A stretch of 64,000 nt of DNA from Bradyrhizobium sp. 141 (GTDB lineage: Bacteria > Pseudomonadota > Alphaproteobacteria > Rhizobiales > Xanthobacteraceae), in assembly GCF_023074055.1 (NCBI RefSeq), contig NZ_JADPKR010000045.1, positions 160,723 through 224,722 of the forward strand. Reading direction: 5' to 3'. The notes beneath the pieces are model-generated. The model was not told the origin of the DNA and did not search any database. It saw only the letters and a list, made by a program, of their open reading frames with translations. Positions 45,914 through 56,990 of the stretch are shown one piece after another; position 1 is the first letter of the stretch, and every line of letters begins with the position of its first letter. The position numbers were made by a program, and so were the translations under genes.

Positions 45914-46366
45914 CTAATTCCGACGCTGCCACCGGCCCCGCTCGTCAGCCTGCCAATAGGTGACATCAAATCCGCTCGCCTTGCAATCCGTCCAAGTGCT
46001 GCGGGCGAGCGCGAGCGCATCCGGATCGTCGCCGTTGAACAGCAGCACCATGCGCGCATAGCCCTGCGCGTCCTCCGGCAACGCGGCATTGTCGACCAGG
46101 AAGCGGACATGGGCGCCGTTGGGATTGCCCGCCTCGATCGCCAGCACGATCGGCTGATCGGCGGCATCGTTCACGCGCCATGTCGCGTGCGGCAGGAAGG
46201 AATCGTCGCGATAGGTCCATAAGTGCGCGTCGAGTGCGTCGGCCCGTTCTTCCGAGGTCGACTGCACCACGACACGCCAGCCGCGCTCGAGCGATTTCTC
46301 GAGAAGCGGCGGCAACACGTTCTCTACCGCCATGTTTTGCAGATGATAGAACAGGACTTCAGTCAT
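45914..46366 (-). CDS. holC: DNA polymerase III chi subunit
   Basis: This 150-aa HolC protein links the clamp-loader to single-strand binding protein. Family features are VLFYHLQNMAVENVLPPLLEK at the start, VVVQSTSEERADALDAHLW, and a central LPHATW. It starts 6 bp after pepA and is co-transcribed with it, the common alphaproteobacterial pepA-holC pairing. No signal or membrane segment. Confidence 0.92.
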   Translation of the reverse strand: MTEVLFYHLQNMAVENVLPPLLEKSLERGWRVVVQSTSEERADALDAHLWTYRDDSFLPHATWRVNDAADQPIVLAIEAGNPNGAHVRFLVDNAALPEDAQGYARMVLLFNGDDPDALALARSTWTDCKASGFDVTYWQADERGRWQRRN

Positions 46367-46372
46367 CTCGGG

Positions 46373-47869
46373 TCATTTGCGCTCGTAATGGTCGGCGACC
46401 AGACGGTCGAGCAGACGGACACCATAGCCGCTGCCCCAGCTCTGGTTGATGTCGGTCTTCGGCGCGCCCATGGCGGTGCCGGCGATGTCGAGATGGGCCC
46501 AGGGCGTGCCATCGACGAAACGCTGCAGGAACTGCGCCGCGGTGATCGAGCCGCCATGACGGCCGCCGGTGTTCTTCATGTCGGCGAACTGGGAATCGAT
46601 CAGCTTGTCATATTCGGGACCGAGCGGCATGCGCCAGACCTTGTCCCCACTCTCCATGCCGGCCGCCAGCAGGCGTTCGGCAAGCTCGTCATTGTTGGAG
46701 AACATGCCGGCATGCTCGGTGCCGAGCGCGACCACGATCGCGCCGGTCAGCGTCGCCAGATCCACCATGAATTTCGGCTTCACCTTCTTGGCGACGTACC
46801 AGAGCACGTCGGCCAGCACGAGGCGGCCTTCCGCGTCAGTGTTGATGATCTCGATGGTCTGGCCCGACATCGAGGTGACGATATCGCCCGGCCGCTGCGC
46901 ATTGCCGTCGGGCATATTCTCGACGAGGCCGATGGCGCCGACCACGTTGGCCTTGGCCTTGCGCGCCGCCAGCGCGTGCATCAGGCCGACGACGCAGGCC
47001 GCTCCCCCCATGTCGCCCTTCATGTCCTCCATGCTGCCGGCCGGCTTGATCGAGATGCCGCCGGTGTCGAAGCAGACGCCCTTGCCGACGAAGCTGACCG
47101 GCGCCTCGCCTTTCTTGCCGCCGTCCCAGCGCATGATCACGGTACGGCTCGGCCGCGCCGAGCCCTGGCCGACGCCGAGCAGCGCGCCCATGCCGAGCTT
47201 CTGCATCGCCTTGACGTCGAGCACCTCGACCTTGACGCCGAGCTTGCGGAGCTGACTGGCGCGGCGCGCGAATTCTTCCGGGAAGAGCACGTTCGGCGGC
47301 TCGTTGACGAGGTCGCGCGCGATGATCACGCCGTCGACGACGTGGCCGGCCGCGGTAAACGCCTTCTTCGCGGCACCGGCATCGCCGACCGCAAGCGAGA
47401 TGTCGGCGCGCGAGCCGCCCTCCTCGCCATCCTTCTTCGTCTTGTAACGGTCGAACTTGTAGGCGCGCAGGCGAAGGCCCGAGGCGATCGCAACCGCCTG
47501 CTCGCTCGTCATGGCGCCATCGGGCAGCTCCGCCATAATGGTCATGGTGGTCGTCCCGGCGGGAAGCTTGCTCGCCGCTACACCGCCGAATTTGAGGAAA
47601 TCGTTCGCCTTCAGGCCGGCTGCCTTGCCGGCGCCGATCACGAGCAGACGGGTGGCTTTCACCCCTTCCGGCGCCAGGATGTCCAGCGCGGCACCGCTTT
47701 TACCTTTGAAAGCGGCGGCCGTGGCCGCGCGCTTCACGAGTTCGACAGCGCCGCCCAGCGCCTTGGCCGTCGCCGGACCGACCTGCAGGCTGTCGTCGCA
47801 GAACACGACCAGGATGCCACGGGCGGCAGCAGACAATGGGACGAAGCCGACCTTGATGGCATCGGACAT
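46373..47869 (-). CDS. pepA: Leucyl aminopeptidase (M17)
   Basis: This 498-aa two-zinc aminopeptidase removes N-terminal residues from peptides. Metal-binding and catalytic motifs are [27 protein letters not shown], and the family signature [13 protein letters not shown] six bases before the ATG at 47869 sets the start; the frame is open 12 codons further. It is divergent from lptF, across ~340 bp. Confidence 0.96.
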   Translation of the reverse strand: MSDAIKVGFVPLSAAARGILVVFCDDSLQVGPATAKALGGAVELVKRAATAAAFKGKSGAALDILAPEGVKATRLLVIGAGKAAGLKANDFLKFGGVAASKLPAGTTTMTIMAELPDGAMTSEQAVAIASGLRLRAYKFDRYKTKKDGEEGGSRADISLAVGDAGAAKKAFTAAGHVVDGVIIARDLVNEPPNVLFPEEFARRASQLRKLGVKVEVLDVKAMQKLGMGALLGVGQGSARPSRTVIMRWDGGKKGEAPVSFVGKGVCFDTGGISIKPAGSMEDMKGDMGGAACVVGLMHALAARKAKANVVGAIGLVENMPDGNAQRPGDIVTSMSGQTIEIINTDAEGRLVLADVLWYVAKKVKPKFMVDLATLTGAIVVALGTEHAGMFSNNDELAERLLAAGMESGDKVWRMPLGPEYDKLIDSQFADMKNTGGRHGGSITAAQFLQRFVDGTPWAHLDIAGTAMGAPKTDINQSWGSGYGVRLLDRLVADHYERK

Positions 47870-48207
47870 AGGTAACTCCTTCAAAAATCTTGGTCTTTCC
47901 GTCATTCAGGGCCCCGACCCTGGCCGGACCTGAACGACGATTCACTGAGCCTTCCGCACTATGGGCCAGCGGCCCGGCAGATGCCAAGCACCCCCCGTGG
48001 CATCAAGGCCACAACGGGTGAAATATTAACCATATATTGAGGGTGCCACGGGGCAGCCATTTTGTTGACGGATCAAAGGGATGGTAGTGAGAGAGTAAGC
48101 TGGCGGAAGAGGCGCTGGCCAGCCTTGGGGATCCCCTCATCGGGGATTGGTTGGACAGCGGAATTTCGGCCGACATTGGGGACTTGGTGGGATTCGTGCG
48201 GTAGCGC
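47870..48207. other. Divergent promoter region of pepA and lptF
   Basis: This 338-bp gap has no supported gene. It includes a locally AT-rich stretch (TGAAATATTAACCATATATTG near 48018-48040) that could be a promoter for the lpt operon, and a small hairpin ATCCCC-TCATC-GGGGAT near 48129-48145 in the leader of lptF. Confidence 0.45.
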
Positions 48208-49374
48208 ATGGGGTCGATCGATAAGTATATCTTCCGCACGACGCTGGCGTCGTTTGCGCTGGTCCTGGTCAGCCTCACCGGCGTGATCTGGATTACGCAG
48301 GCGTTGCGCGGCATCGACCTGATGACGAGCCAGGGTCAGACCATCCTGACCTTCCTCGGCATCACCAGCCTGGTCGTGCCGGCCCTGGTCCTGATCATCT
48401 CGCCGATCGCGCTGATGATCGCGATCTCGCACACGCTGAACAAGCTCGCGACCGATTCCGAGATCATCGTGATGAATGCCGCCGGCTTCTCGCCGTTCCG
48501 GCTGTTCTTTCCGTTCTTCTACGCCACCTGTGTGGTGGCGCTGCTGGTTGCCTTCATCGCGGCCTATCTCGCCCCCGACGGCATGCGCCGGATCAAGCAG
48601 TGGGATGCCGAGATCACCGCGGATGTGCTCACCAACATCCTGCAGCCTGGCCGCTTCGCCCGGCTCGACGAGAACCTCACGATCCGGATTCGCGAACGCC
48701 AGCCCGGCGGCATCCTTGCCGGCATCTTCATCGACGACCGCCGCGACCCGAACGAGCGCGTCTCGATCGTCGCCGAACGCGGCGAGGTCGTGAAGAACGA
48801 GACCGGCTCGTTCCTGGTGCTGGAGACCGGCAATCTCCAGCGCTTCGAGGCGGGCAAGCGCGATCCGGCGCTGGTGGCTTTCGGCCGCTACGGCTTCGAC
48901 ATGTCGAAATTCTCCAAGGGCCGCGACGTCACCCTCGGCATTCGCGAGCTCTATCTCTGGGAGCTGTTCTCGCCGTCCGAGAACGATCCCATCTACAAGC
49001 AGATTCCCGGGCAGTTCCGCTCGGCCCTGCATGACAGCCTGCTCGCGCCGATCTATCCCTTCGCCTTTGCGGTGCTGACCTTCGCGTTCCTCGGGGCGCC
49101 GCGCACCACCCGCCAGAGCCGTAACTTCTCGATCGGCTCATCGATCATCGCGGTGTTCGGCCTGCGCATGGCGGGCTTTGCCTGCTCGGTGATGGCGGTG
49201 AAGTCGCCGGGCCCGGTGCTGCTGCAATATGCGATGGTTTTCGGCGCCATCGGCGTCGGGCTGTGGATGATCATCGGCGGCGTCGTGGTCGAGCCGCCCC
49301 CTGGCCTGATGGACGCCATCAACAGGTCGAACGCGCGCATCGCGCGGCTGTTCGGACGTCCGGCCGCCGCATGA
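48208..49374 (+). CDS. lptF: LPS export permease LptF
   Basis: This 388-aa inner-membrane component of the LptB2FGC extractor has three hydrophobic segments at each end (first SFALVLVSLTGVIWITQAL) and a periplasmic beta-jellyroll between ~130 and 265 (NLTIRIRERQPGGILAGIFI). It opens the LPS transport operon, overlapping lptG by 4 bp (ATGA). Confidence 0.93.
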   Translation: MGSIDKYIFRTTLASFALVLVSLTGVIWITQALRGIDLMTSQGQTILTFLGITSLVVPALVLIISPIALMIAISHTLNKLATDSEIIVMNAAGFSPFRLFFPFFYATCVVALLVAFIAAYLAPDGMRRIKQWDAEITADVLTNILQPGRFARLDENLTIRIRERQPGGILAGIFIDDRRDPNERVSIVAERGEVVKNETGSFLVLETGNLQRFEAGKRDPALVAFGRYGFDMSKFSKGRDVTLGIRELYLWELFSPSENDPIYKQIPGQFRSALHDSLLAPIYPFAFAVLTFAFLGAPRTTRQSRNFSIGSSIIAVFGLRMAGFACSVMAVKSPGPVLLQYAMVFGAIGVGLWMIIGGVVVEPPPGLMDAINRSNARIARLFGRPAAA

Positions 49375-50468
49375 GCATGCTCACCAATACACTCGGGCGC
49401 TATTTCGCCGGCCGCTTCGTGGTCGCCGCGCTCGGCGTGTTCGCGAGCATTTTCCTGCTGCTGGTGCTGGTCGACTACATCGAGATGGTGCGCAAGACCT
49501 CGGGGCTGGCATCCGCCTCGGCGCTCATGGTGGCCCAGACCTCGCTGTTCCGGGTGCCGCAGCTGCTGGAGAAGCTCACGCCGTTCTGCATGCTGGTCGG
49601 AGCCATGACCTGCTATCTCGCCCTCTCCCGCCGGCTCGAGCTCGTGGTGGCACGCGCCGCCGGCATCTCCGCATGGCAGTTCATCTCGCCGGCGCTCGGC
49701 AGCGCGCTCCTGATCGGGGTGATCGCCACCGTCGCCTACAATCCGATGTCGGCCAATCTGCGCGAAGCCTCCAAGCGCATGGAGGCCGAGTTGTTCGGCT
49801 CGGCGCCCGGCGGCGGCATCCAGGACGCCTCCGGTTTCTGGCTCAACCAGGTGACCAGCGACGGCCAGACGATCATCAATGCGGCGCGCAGCGAGCAGCA
49901 GGGCGTCCGGCTCACGGGGCTTACGCTGTTCCGGTTCGACCCGGAGCAGCACTTCAAGGAGCGGGTCGAGGCGCGCGAGGCGACGCTCGAGAACGGCCGC
50001 TGGCTGTTCAAGGGCGTCCGCCGCTTCTCGCTGGACTCCCCGCCGATCGACCAGGCCAGCCTGGAGATTCCGACGACCCTGACCGAGGCGCAGGTTCGCA
50101 ACAGCTTTTCCACCCCCGAGACTGTGTCCTTTTGGCAACTACCGAACTACATCCGCTCCTCCGAGAGCTCAGGGTTCGCGACAGCCGGATACCGACTCCA
50201 GTATCAGAAGCTTCTGGCGCAGCCGTTTTTGCTGGCTGCCATGGTGATGCTCGCGGCCTCCGTGTCGTTGCGCTTCTTCCGGATGGGCGGCGTGCAAAAG
50301 ATGGTTTTGAGTGGCGTGGGCGCAGGCTTTCTGCTCTACGTTTTGTCGAAAGTGACTGAAGACTTGAGCAAGGCTGAGTTGATGCATCCGATCGCTGCGG
50401 CGTGGTTGCCCGTGGTGGTGGGCGGCCTCACCGGCTTTTTGGCCTTGTTGTACCAGGAGGACGGTTAG
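49371..50468 (+). CDS. lptG: LPS export permease LptG
   Basis: This 365-aa partner of LptF has the same layout: TM1 FVVAALGVFASIFLLLVLVD, a transmembrane pair, a periplasmic jellyroll (~125-265), then C-terminal TMs (LSGVGAGFLLYVLSKVTEDL). The ATG at 49371 overlaps the lptF stop; upstream frame is lptF coding sequence. Its stop (TAG) shares one base with the GTG start of lptD. Confidence 0.93.
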   Translation: MSMLTNTLGRYFAGRFVVAALGVFASIFLLLVLVDYIEMVRKTSGLASASALMVAQTSLFRVPQLLEKLTPFCMLVGAMTCYLALSRRLELVVARAAGISAWQFISPALGSALLIGVIATVAYNPMSANLREASKRMEAELFGSAPGGGIQDASGFWLNQVTSDGQTIINAARSEQQGVRLTGLTLFRFDPEQHFKERVEAREATLENGRWLFKGVRRFSLDSPPIDQASLEIPTTLTEAQVRNSFSTPETVSFWQLPNYIRSSESSGFATAGYRLQYQKLLAQPFLLAAMVMLAASVSLRFFRMGGVQKMVLSGVGAGFLLYVLSKVTEDLSKAELMHPIAAAWLPVVVGGLTGFLALLYQEDG

Positions 50469-52957
50469 TGGCTGCCGTCCATCGAGGACTCGTGTCTCGT
50501 TTGACGCGGCGCACCGTAGTGCGCGCGAACGGATGCGGCTTGTCCGTTCGCCGGCTGTTGCTCGCCGTCGTCACTGCTGCCTCGCTCGGCGGGCTGATCG
50601 ATGTCGGCGCCATGGCGCCGGCCTCCGCCCAGAGCTTCACCTACAATCCGCTGCCGCCGCGTCCGAAGCCGCCCAAGGCTCCCAACGACAACCAGATGCT
50701 GGTGCAGGCGACCGAGGTCGACTACGACTACAACAATTCGCGCGTCTCGGCGGTCGGTAACGTCCAGCTGTTCTACAACGGCACCAGCGTCGAAGCCGAC
50801 AGGGTCATCTACGACCAGAAGACCAAGCGGCTGCATGCCGAAGGCAACATCCGCATGACGGATGCCGACGGCAAGATCACCTATGCCGAGATCATGGATC
50901 TCTCCGACGATTACCGCGACGGCTTCGTCGATTCGCTGCGCGTGGACACCGCCGACCAGACCCGCATGGCCGCGAGCCGCGCCGACCGCTCCAGCGGCAA
51001 CTACACGGTGTTCGAGAACGGCGTCTACACGGCCTGCGCGCCGTGTAAGGACGATCCGAAGAAGCCGCCGCTGTGGCAGGTCAAGGGTGCGCGCATCATC
51101 CACGACCAGCAGGAGAAGATGCTGTATTTCGAGACGGCACAGATCGAATTCTTCGGTGTGCCGCTCGCCTACATGCCCTATTTCTCGACGCCCGACCCGA
51201 CCGTGAAGCGCAAGTCCGGCTTCCTGATGCCGGGCTATTTTCCGGGCACGACGAACACCGGATTCGGCGCCGAAGTCCCCTATTATTGGGCGATCGCGCC
51301 CGACATGGACGCAACCATCACCCCCCGCTTCATGTCGCGGCAGGGCGTGCTGCTGCAGGGCGAATTCCGTCAGCGCCTGATCGACGGCGCCTACCAGATC
51401 CGCGCCTACGGCATCGACCAGCTCGATCCCGGCGCCTTTGCGGGGCAGCCCGGCGACCGCCAGTTCCGCGGCGCCGTCGACACCAAGGGTCAGTTCGCGC
51501 TGAACGACAAATGGGTCTGGGGTTGGGACGGCGTCCTGATGTCCGACTACTATTTCTTCTCGGACTACCGGCTTTACCAGTACCGCGATCCGCTCGGCTC
51601 GTTCCTGCTGCTGCCGACGGAGGCGCTGTCGCAGCTCTATCTGACCGGCGTCGGCAACCGCAGCTTCTTCGACGCGCGCACGATGTACTGGCTGAGCTAT
51701 TCGGGTAACCAGAGCCAGGTGCCGATCGTCTATCCGGTGATCGACTATTCCAACGTGCTCAACTATCCGGTGTTCGGCGGCGAGTTCAGCTACAAGACCA
51801 ATTTCGTGAACATGTCGCGTGACGAGGCGGTGTTCGATCCGATCACGACGATCGCCAACACCAACAGCCTGTGCACGACGGCGTCGGCCGATCCGCTGGC
51901 CCGCACGCCGTCGCAGTGCCTGCTGCGCGGCTTCCCCGGCACCTATACCCGCCTCACGGCCGAAGCGCAGTGGCGCAAATCGTTCACCGATCCGCTCGGC
52001 CAGATCTGGACGCCGTTCGCCAGCCTGCGCGCCGACGCGATCAACTCCTCGGTCTCCAACCAGCCGGGCGTGTCGAACTATCTTCCCGTCGGGGACACCC
52101 AGGCGTTCCGCCTGATGCCGACCGTGGGCCTGGAATACCGCTATCCCTTCATCAATATTCAGCCCTGGGGATCGACCACGGTCGAGCCGATCGCGCAGAT
52201 CATAATCCGCCCGAACGAGACGTATGCCGGCAAGCTCCCGAACGAGGACGCCCAGAGCATGGTGTTCGACGCCTCGAACCTGTTCAGCGTCGACAAGTTC
52301 TCCGGCTACGACCGCGTCGAGGTCGGCGGCCGCGCCAATGTCGGCGTGCAGTCCACCACGCAGTTCGACAAGGGCGGCGCCGTCAAGGTGCTGTTCGGCC
52401 AGTCCTACCAGCTGTTCGGCATGAACTCCTTCGCGGTTCAGGACACCATCAATACCGGTCTGGATTCCGGCCTGGACAAGCCGCGCTCCGATTATGTCGC
52501 GAGCGCCAGCTACTCGCCCAACAGCACCTACACGTTCAGCGTCCGCTCCCGCATGGATGAGCAGACCTGGAACGTCCAGCGCTTCGAGGCGGAAGGCCGC
52601 GCCAACTTCAATCGCTGGGCAGTCAGCGTGCTCTACGGCAATTACGCGGCGCAGCCGGAACTCGGCTATCTGACTCGCCGCGAGGGCATCCTGACCTCGG
52701 GCTCGATCAAGCTCGCCACCAACTGGGTGGTGTCGGGTTCGGCGCGGTGGGACCTCGAGGCCAACAAGATCAACCAGTATGTGCTCGGTGCCGGCTACGT
52801 CGACGATTGCTTCGTGCTGGCGGCGAACTACGTAACTTCGTATAGCTATTCTGCGGGCACCGCGCCGCCCGTGCTGAGCCATGCGTTCATGTTCCAGATC
52901 GGCCTGCGCACGCTGGCGACCTCGTCGACGGCCAGCAGTTCCGCCGGCCTCCAGTGA
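50468..52957 (+). CDS. lptD: LPS-assembly protein LptD
   Basis: This 829-aa outer-membrane protein inserts LPS into the outer leaflet. A leader region (RRLLLAVVTAASLGGLIDVG) is followed by the OstA/LptA-like jellyroll (VQATEVDYDYNNSRVSAVGN ... RVIYDQKTKRLHAEGNI) and a long C-terminal barrel. Two cysteines occur near GVYTACAPCKDDPK, typical of the early LptD disulfide region. A GTG start overlaps the lptG stop; a second GTG eight codons later is an alternative. Confidence 0.93.
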   Translation: MAAVHRGLVSRLTRRTVVRANGCGLSVRRLLLAVVTAASLGGLIDVGAMAPASAQSFTYNPLPPRPKPPKAPNDNQMLVQATEVDYDYNNSRVSAVGNVQLFYNGTSVEADRVIYDQKTKRLHAEGNIRMTDADGKITYAEIMDLSDDYRDGFVDSLRVDTADQTRMAASRADRSSGNYTVFENGVYTACAPCKDDPKKPPLWQVKGARIIHDQQEKMLYFETAQIEFFGVPLAYMPYFSTPDPTVKRKSGFLMPGYFPGTTNTGFGAEVPYYWAIAPDMDATITPRFMSRQGVLLQGEFRQRLIDGAYQIRAYGIDQLDPGAFAGQPGDRQFRGAVDTKGQFALNDKWVWGWDGVLMSDYYFFSDYRLYQYRDPLGSFLLLPTEALSQLYLTGVGNRSFFDARTMYWLSYSGNQSQVPIVYPVIDYSNVLNYPVFGGEFSYKTNFVNMSRDEAVFDPITTIANTNSLCTTASADPLARTPSQCLLRGFPGTYTRLTAEAQWRKSFTDPLGQIWTPFASLRADAINSSVSNQPGVSNYLPVGDTQAFRLMPTVGLEYRYPFINIQPWGSTTVEPIAQIIIRPNETYAGKLPNEDAQSMVFDASNLFSVDKFSGYDRVEVGGRANVGVQSTTQFDKGGAVKVLFGQSYQLFGMNSFAVQDTINTGLDSGLDKPRSDYVASASYSPNSTYTFSVRSRMDEQTWNVQRFEAEGRANFNRWAVSVLYGNYAAQPELGYLTRREGILTSGSIKLATNWVVSGSARWDLEANKINQYVLGAGYVDDCFVLAANYVTSYSYSAGTAPPVLSHAFMFQIGLRTLATSSTASSSAGLQ

Positions 52958-53008
52958 ACGATAAGTGCCGGCCGCGCTTGCCCCCATCACAGGCTCGACG
53001 CGGTTGAC

Positions 53009-53959
53009 ATGCGAGCGACAATCATGACGACCCCATTGCCCGTCTTCCGCCTCCTGCTCGCCCTCGGTGCCGGGCTGATCCTGACCGGACTGCCCTCGCC
53101 GTCGCGTGCGCAGAACATCGTCGTCATGGTCAACGGCGATCCGATCACCGATTTCGACATCGATCAGCGCGCCAAGCTCGACCAGCTGACGACGCAGAAG
53201 ACCCCGCCCCGGCAGGAGGTCATCAACGAGCTGATCGACGACAAGGTGAAGCTCAAGGAAGGCAAGAAGTACGGGGTCGATCCCGGCGTCTCCGACATCA
53301 ACCAGTCCTACGAGGGCATGGCGCAGCGCATGCGCATCTCGCCGGAGCAGCTCACCAAGTCGCTCGAATCCAAAGGCGTCCGCCCCGAAACGCTGAAGGG
53401 CCGCATGAAGGCCGAGATGGTCTGGACTAGCCTGGTGCGCGGCCGCTTCAAGGAGAAGCTGCTCGTCGGCGAGCGCGACGTCGCTCAAGCCGTGCAGGCC
53501 CAGACCGGCGACAAGCTTCAGATCGAAGGCACCGAATACAAGATGCAGCCGATCGTGCTGATCGTGCCGCGCGGCTCATCCGCGGCCTTCCTGGAAACAC
53601 GGAAGAAGGAAGCCGAGACCTATCGCTCGCGCGTCGGAAGCTGCGAGGAAGCCAATTCGCTGTTCCGCTCGACGCCGAACGCCACCATCCGCGACACCGT
53701 CACCAAGACCACCGCGGAACTGCCCGAAGCGCTGCGCAAGGTGCTCGACGATACGCCGATCGGCCATTTGACCGCGCCCGAGCTGACCAAGAACGGCATC
53801 GAGATGGTGGTGTTGTGCGCGCGCAAGCCGACCATGATCGACACGCCGAAGAAGCGCGAGGTCCGCGAAAAAATGTATCAGGAGAAATACGAGAAGACCC
53901 AGAAGGCCTATCTCGATGACCTCCGCAAGGCGGCGATGATCGAATATCGCAACCGCTGA
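53009..53959 (+). CDS. SurA N-domain periplasmic chaperone-like protein
   Basis: This 316-aa exported protein has a signal peptide ([20 protein letters not shown]) and a SurA-type N-terminal domain ([39 protein letters not shown]). The second half does not show clear parvulin catalytic residues. SurA escorts outer-membrane proteins such as LptD to the BAM complex, which fits the gene order. An internal ATG at codon 6 is an alternative start. Its stop and the pdxA ATG overlap (TGATGG). Confidence 0.85.
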   Translation: MRATIMTTPLPVFRLLLALGAGLILTGLPSPSRAQNIVVMVNGDPITDFDIDQRAKLDQLTTQKTPPRQEVINELIDDKVKLKEGKKYGVDPGVSDINQSYEGMAQRMRISPEQLTKSLESKGVRPETLKGRMKAEMVWTSLVRGRFKEKLLVGERDVAQAVQAQTGDKLQIEGTEYKMQPIVLIVPRGSSAAFLETRKKEAETYRSRVGSCEEANSLFRSTPNATIRDTVTKTTAELPEALRKVLDDTPIGHLTAPELTKNGIEMVVLCARKPTMIDTPKKREVREKMYQEKYEKTQKAYLDDLRKAAMIEYRNR

Positions 53960-54978
53960 TGGCCCATCGCGCAGCAAAGCCCCTTCCCCTTGCCCTGACC
54001 CTGGGAGAGCCCGCCGGCATCGGCCCCGACATCACGATCGCAGCCTGGCTGAGGCGCCGCGAGCTGAACCTGCCCGCCTTCTACCTGCGCGGCGACGAGG
54101 CGCTGGTCGCGCAGCGCGCCAAAGCGCTCGGCGCCGCTATCAGCATCGCCGCGGTGAGCCCCGGCGAGGCCGAGGCCGCCTTCACTGACGCCCTGCCCGT
54201 GGTCGCCACCGGCGAGCGCGCCACAGCCGAGCCCGGCAAGCCCGACGCATCGAGTGCATCGGCCGCGCTCGCCTCGATCCGGCAGGCGGTCTCGGATGTC
54301 CGCGAGGGCCGCGCCGGCGCCGTCGTCACCAATCCGATCGCCAAGAGCGTGCTCTACCGCGCCGGCTTCCGCCATCCCGGCCACACCGAATACCTCGCCG
54401 AGCTCGCAGCAGAGGACGGCCGCGTGCCGCAGCCGGTGATGATGCTGTGGTCGCCGCAGCTCGCCGTGGTGCCCGTCACCATCCATGTCTCGATGCGCGA
54501 GGCGCTGGCCCAGCTCACCAGCGAGCTGATCGTCTCGACCGTTCGCATCGTCGCGACCGAGCTGAAATCCCGCTTCGGCATCGCGCGGCCGCGCATCGCG
54601 GTCTCCGGCCTCAATCCGCATGCCGGCGAGGACGGCTCGCTCGGCCACGAGGAGCAGACCATCATCGCGCCGGCGCTGAAAACGCTGCACAGCGACGGCA
54701 TCGAGGCCAGAGGCCCGTTGCCCGCCGACACCATGTTCCACGAGGCTGCGCGCAGCACCTATGATTGCGCCGTCTGCATGTATCACGACCAAGCGCTGAT
54801 CCCGATCAAGACCGTCGCCTTCGACGACGCGGTCAACGTCACGCTCGGCCTGCCCTTGATCCGCACCTCGCCCGATCACGGCACCGCGTTCGACATCGCC
54901 GGCACCGGCAAGGCCAATCCGGCCAGCCTGATCGCAGCCTTGAGGCTCGCCAGCCGCATGGCGGCTGCGACCGCCTGA
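53959..54978 (+). CDS. pdxA: 4-hydroxythreonine-4-phosphate dehydrogenase
   Basis: This 339-aa enzyme oxidises 4-phosphohydroxy-L-threonine in pyridoxal phosphate synthesis. Markers are [13 protein letters not shown] at the start, [10 protein letters not shown], the metal ligand HPGHTEYL, and [20 protein letters not shown]. The length is standard. It overlaps both neighbours by one base (TGATG), a classical surA-pdxA-ksgA order. Confidence 0.96.
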   Translation: MAHRAAKPLPLALTLGEPAGIGPDITIAAWLRRRELNLPAFYLRGDEALVAQRAKALGAAISIAAVSPGEAEAAFTDALPVVATGERATAEPGKPDASSASAALASIRQAVSDVREGRAGAVVTNPIAKSVLYRAGFRHPGHTEYLAELAAEDGRVPQPVMMLWSPQLAVVPVTIHVSMREALAQLTSELIVSTVRIVATELKSRFGIARPRIAVSGLNPHAGEDGSLGHEEQTIIAPALKTLHSDGIEARGPLPADTMFHEAARSTYDCAVCMYHDQALIPIKTVAFDDAVNVTLGLPLIRTSPDHGTAFDIAGTGKANPASLIAALRLASRMAAATA

Positions 54979-55838
54979 TGAGCGCGATCGACGACCTCCC
55001 GCCGCTGCGCGAGGTCATTCGCCAGCACGCGCTGTCGGCGCGCAAATCGCTCGGCCAGAACTTTCTGCTCGACCTCAATCTCACCGCGCGCATCGCCCGT
55101 GCGGCCGCGCCGCTGGAAGACTCCACCATTGTCGAGATCGGCCCCGGCCCGGGCGGACTGACACGCGCGCTGCTCGCGCTCGGCGCAAAGCGCGTCATCG
55201 CCATCGAGCATGACGAGCGCGCGATCCCGGCGCTTCAGGATATCTCCGCGCGCTACCCTGACAGGCTCGAGATCGTGCATGGCGATGCCATGACCTTCGA
55301 TCCGCGTCCGCTGCTCAATGGCGAACGAGCAAAAATCGTCGCCAACCTGCCCTACAACATCGCGACCCAGCTTCTGATCAACTGGCTCACCAGCGAGCCC
55401 TGGCCGCCCTGGTACGATATGATGGTCCTGATGTTCCAACGCGAGGTCGGCGAGCGCATCGTCGCGCGCGAGGACGAGGAGGCCTATGGCCGGCTCGGCG
55501 TGCTCGCCAACTGGCGCTGCGAGACCAAGATCCTGTTCGACATTGCGCCGTCCGCCTTCGTGCCGCCGCCGAAGGTCACCTCCTCCGTCGTGCGCCTCAA
55601 GCCGCGCGCAGAACCGCTGCCTTGCGATCGCAAAATGCTCGAGCAGGTCGCCGCCGCCGCGTTCGGCCAGCGCCGCAAGATGCTGCGGCAAAGCCTGAAG
55701 TCGCTCGGCGTCGATCCGGCACGGCTTGCACAAGCCGCCGGCGTCGATGCGACGCGGCGTGCCGAGACCATTCCCATTTCCGGCTTTGTTGCCATGGCCT
55801 GTGAATTGGCCAATATACGGACCGAAACAGAGCGATAA
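54978..55838 (+). CDS. rsmA: 16S rRNA dimethyladenosine transferase
   Basis: This 286-aa KsgA/RsmA enzyme dimethylates two adjacent adenines in helix 45 of 16S rRNA. The SAM-binding loop is [10 protein letters not shown] (53-62), the acidic AIEHDERA (75-82), and the catalytic NLPYNIAT (123-130). LGQNFL near 25 begins the fold. The ATG overlaps the pdxA stop. Confidence 0.96.
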   Translation: MSAIDDLPPLREVIRQHALSARKSLGQNFLLDLNLTARIARAAAPLEDSTIVEIGPGPGGLTRALLALGAKRVIAIEHDERAIPALQDISARYPDRLEIVHGDAMTFDPRPLLNGERAKIVANLPYNIATQLLINWLTSEPWPPWYDMMVLMFQREVGERIVAREDEEAYGRLGVLANWRCETKILFDIAPSAFVPPPKVTSSVVRLKPRAEPLPCDRKMLEQVAAAAFGQRRKMLRQSLKSLGVDPARLAQAAGVDATRRAETIPISGFVAMACELANIRTETER

Positions 55839-55854
55839 TTTCGGAGGAAGAAAT

Positions 55855-56913
55855 ATGGCGCTGATGCGCAGGCAGTCCCTGGTCAAGTTCGACGCGCCCT
55901 TGTGCGAGACCATCGTCGACACGCCGAAGCCGCAAGGACGCGAGGTGCTGGTGCGCATCGAGCGCTGCGGCCTTTGCCACTCCGACCTCCACATCCAGGA
56001 CGGCTATGCCGACCTCGGCGGCGGCAAGAAGCTCGATACCACGCGCGGCATGACGCTGCCCTTCACGCTCGGCCACGAGATCGCCGGCGTGGTCGACGAA
56101 GTCGGCCCGGACGTCGCCGCCGGCCTGGTCGGCACGAAGAAGGCCGTCTTCCCCTGGATCGGCTGCGGCCAGTGCCGCGATTGCGCCAATGGCGACGAGA
56201 ATCTGTGCGTCAAGCAGCGCTTCCTCGGCGTCTCCATCGACGGCGGCTTCGCCACCCACGTGCTGGTGCCCGACGCCAAATACCTGCTCGACTATGATCC
56301 CCTGCCCGTCAACCAGGCCGCGACCCTGATGTGCTCGGGCGTCACCGCCTATGGCGCGCTCAAGCGCCTGGTCGACCGTCCGCGCCAGCGCAACCTCTTG
56401 CTGATCGGCCTCGGTGGCGTCGGCATGATGGGCCTGTCGTTCGCGCAGGCGATGTTCAAGCAACCGATCACGGTCGCCGACCTCTCGCCGGCCGCGCGCG
56501 ACACCGCGCTGAAGAACGGTGCCGCTGTCGCCTATGACCCATCCGAGCCCGACGTGATCAAGCGCATCCTGAAGGAGACCGAGGGCGGCTTCGACGAGAT
56601 CGTCGATTTCGCCGGCAATGAGAAGTCGATGGCCTTTGCGGTCGCCGTCGCCGCGCGCGGCGGCAAGATCGTGGTTTCCGGCTTGATGGGCGGCCAGTTC
56701 ACGCTGCCGATGGTGCAGTGGGTCTACAAGCGCATGACCATCGAAGGTTTCATGGTCGGCACGCTCACTGAGGCCCAGGAACTGATGGCGCTGGCCCGCG
56801 CCGGCAAGATCAAGCCGACGCCGATGCGCGAGGAGCCGATGGGCGATGTCCAGAAATGGATCGACGAGCTTCGCGCCGGCAAGGTCGTCGGCCGCATCGT
56901 GCTGAAGAACTGA
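55855..56913 (+). CDS. Zinc-dependent alcohol dehydrogenase
   Basis: This 352-aa medium-chain dehydrogenase has the catalytic-zinc cysteine in CGLCHSD (Cys41), the GHE motif at 73-75, four structural-zinc cysteines at 104/107/110/118 (GCGQCRDC ... ENLC), and the NAD(P)-binding LIGLGGVGMMGL. The substrate is likely a primary or aromatic alcohol; it cannot be set from sequence. CGGAGG before the ATG at 55855 fixes the start inside a longer frame. It is 16 bp after rsmA and may be read through. Confidence 0.92.
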   Translation: MALMRRQSLVKFDAPLCETIVDTPKPQGREVLVRIERCGLCHSDLHIQDGYADLGGGKKLDTTRGMTLPFTLGHEIAGVVDEVGPDVAAGLVGTKKAVFPWIGCGQCRDCANGDENLCVKQRFLGVSIDGGFATHVLVPDAKYLLDYDPLPVNQAATLMCSGVTAYGALKRLVDRPRQRNLLLIGLGGVGMMGLSFAQAMFKQPITVADLSPAARDTALKNGAAVAYDPSEPDVIKRILKETEGGFDEIVDFAGNEKSMAFAVAVAARGGKIVVSGLMGGQFTLPMVQWVYKRMTIEGFMVGTLTEAQELMALARAGKIKPTPMREEPMGDVQKWIDELRAGKVVGRIVLKN

Positions 56914-56990
56914 CCCAGCGCGTGCTGCGGGCCCGACGCAAGTCGCGCCCGCAGCACGGAACGCCTTCCGCCCCGCTGCGTTGGCAGCGC

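Noticed and set aside
46223..47875. 550-codon plus-strand frame over pepA
   Set aside because: Antisense shadow of pepA, with no recognisable motif or ribosome-binding site.
50465..53488. 1007-codon minus-strand open frame across lptD and surA
   Set aside because: It is the antisense shadow of highly GC-biased genes: His/Arg/Gly/Ala-rich, no domain, and it overlaps well-identified lptD and surA.
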